In this document: in pieces, positions 63,219 to 64,000 of the stretch
Position numbering within the stretch: position 1 is the first letter of the stretch
How the letters are laid out: the number at the start of each line of letters is the position of its first letter
Origin: a gamma proteobacterium symbiont of Ctena orbiculata
Lineage (GTDB): Bacteria > Pseudomonadota > Gammaproteobacteria > Chromatiales > Chromatiaceae
DNA: 64,000 bases
Direction of reading: 5' to 3'
Assembly (NCBI GenBank): GCA_003058495.1
Contig: QBVC01000015.1
Span: 62,001 to 126,000, forward strand
Notes under the pieces: model-generated
The model's input: only the letters and a program-made list of their open reading frames with translations
The model's database searches: none
Told to the model about the DNA's origin: nothing
Position numbers and translations under genes: made by a program

Positions 63219-64000
63219 GCCACCACCTCCCCGATTGCCTCCACCGATTTCTCCGCTGCATCACTGAGACGGTCGGCATGGATATAGTCGAGTCCCGAGC
63301 GCGCCAGGATCTCCCTGCCCGCCTCGAGATTGGTCCCTGCCAGTCTTACCACCACCGGCACCTCGACCGTCAGTTCGGCCATCGCCTTGACGATGCCCTC
63401 GGCAATCCAGTCGCAGCGGTTGATTCCGGCGTAGATGTTGAGCAGTACCACCTTGACATTGGGATCTTCCAGGACGATGCGGAAGGCATTGGCGATCTTC
63501 TCCGGCGAAGCGCCGCCGCCGACGTCGAGAAAATTGGCCGGTCTTCCGCCATAGAGACTGATCGCATCCATGGTCGCCATCGCCAGACCCGCGCCATTGA
63601 CGATACAGCCGACACTGCCATCGAGGGCGATATAGTTGAGATCGTGGCCCGAGGCCTCCACCTCTTTGGGATCCTCCTCGTCGAAGTCGCGCAGGTCGGC
63701 GATATCCCCCTGGCGGAAGAGCGCATTTCCGTCGAAGCTCATCTTTGCATCCAGCGCCAGGAATTCACCCTGCCCGGTCCTCACCAGGGGATTGATCTCG
63801 ACCATCAGGGCATCGTTATCGCGAAAGCAGCGATAGAGGCGCTTCATGATCCGGCCCAGCTTGCCGATCTCCTTGCCCCCCACGCCAATGCCGGCGGCTA
63901 CCTTGCGGCATTGAAAATCCTGCAGGCCCACGGCGGGATCGACAACTTCACGGATCACCTTTTCCGGTGCCTGCTTGGCGACCTCCTCGATCTCCATACC
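63215..64000 (-). CDS. sucC: Succinate-CoA ligase beta subunit (partial, 5' end outside window)
   Basis: The visible part is the C-terminal 260 residues or so, running off the right edge; the true start is beyond 64000. The ATP-grasp region shows MVEINPLV, LDAKMSFDGNALFRQ, then the C-terminal ligase domain NYIALDGSVGCIVNGAGLAMATMD and the Mg/nucleotide-binding GGGASPEKI. Standard SucC partner of SucD. Confidence 0.95.
   Translation of the reverse strand, partial: GMEIEEVAKQAPEKVIREVVDPAVGLQDFQCRKVAAGIGVGGKEIGKLGRIMKRLYRCFRDNDALMVEINPLVRTGQGEFLALDAKMSFDGNALFRQGDIADLRDFDEEDPKEVEASGHDLNYIALDGSVGCIVNGAGLAMATMDAISLYGGRPANFLDVGGGASPEKIANAFRIVLEDPNVKVVLLNIYAGINRCDWIAEGIVKAMAELTVEVPVVVRLAGTNLEAGREILARSGLDYIHADRLSDAAEKSVEAIGEVVA

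Overview
The window is about 64 kb of bacterial chromosome, probably from a gammaproteobacterium with a polar flagellum. The main reason is the gene order on the minus strand, fliL-M-N-O-P-Q-R-flhB-flhA-flhF-flhG-fliA-cheY-Z-A-B-motC-motD-parC-parP-cheW-DUF2802, which is the Pseudomonas/Vibrio-type late flagellar and polar chemotaxis cluster. The c-di-GMP proteins, a bufferin-like peptide, di-heme peroxidase and TlpA suggest a Chromatiales-like relative, but that placement is inference. No rRNA, CRISPR array, transposase or prophage was seen.

Layout. 1-5.4 kb: ndk, an MFS permease overlapping aroC, a TolC-like outer membrane protein and an M23 peptidase. 5.5-8.4 kb: tRNA-Leu with its own promoter and terminator, then an AbiEi/AbiEii toxin-antitoxin pair and a two-helix membrane protein with a possible TIR-like domain. 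8.5-12.3 kb: exported haem-related proteins (HbpS/GlcG family, a truncated globin with a signal peptide), a LysR regulator, a 59-residue membrane protein and a membrane-anchored di-heme peroxidase. 12.3-19.5 kb: a membrane diguanylate cyclase, an M48-TPR lipoprotein, an orphan bufferin-like peptide, an EAL-CBS-GGDEF protein and two uncharacterised genes. 19.6-25 kb: POT transporter, HupE/UreJ protein with a parvulin, and a secreted phosphoesterase. 25-33 kb: a caspase-like small protein, YciI, TetR, tRNA-Arg, photolyase with a B12-type MerR photoreceptor, tRNA-Ser with a 168-bp repeat array, YbaK, a methyltransferase and MobB.

32.6-53.5 kb is the flagellar/chemotaxis block. Two sigma-54 (-24/-12) promoter candidates fit upstream of fliL and flhF, and the ParC/ParP and FlhF/FlhG pairs point to polar placement of arrays and flagellum. 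CheA has no obvious P2 domain; it carries four short acidic repeats resembling the CheY-binding tails of FliM and CheZ. Divergent from fliL, an HDOD-histidine kinase and a REC-PAS-GGDEF-EAL protein form a two-gene signalling operon. 58.7-64 kb: EttA, an orphan ParA, and an overlapping run sucC-sucD-unknown-tlpA; sucC is cut by the window edge.

The most unusual structures are non-coding. Downstream of tRNA-Arg and tRNA-Ser lie degenerate, mostly inverted copies of the tRNA 3' end, linked by a shared GC-rich module; at tRNA-Ser these form a tandem array. Two other sites (ndk/MFS and flhB/flhA) hold inverted-repeat elements made of heptad-like ATTTTGA/GTTTTGA units.
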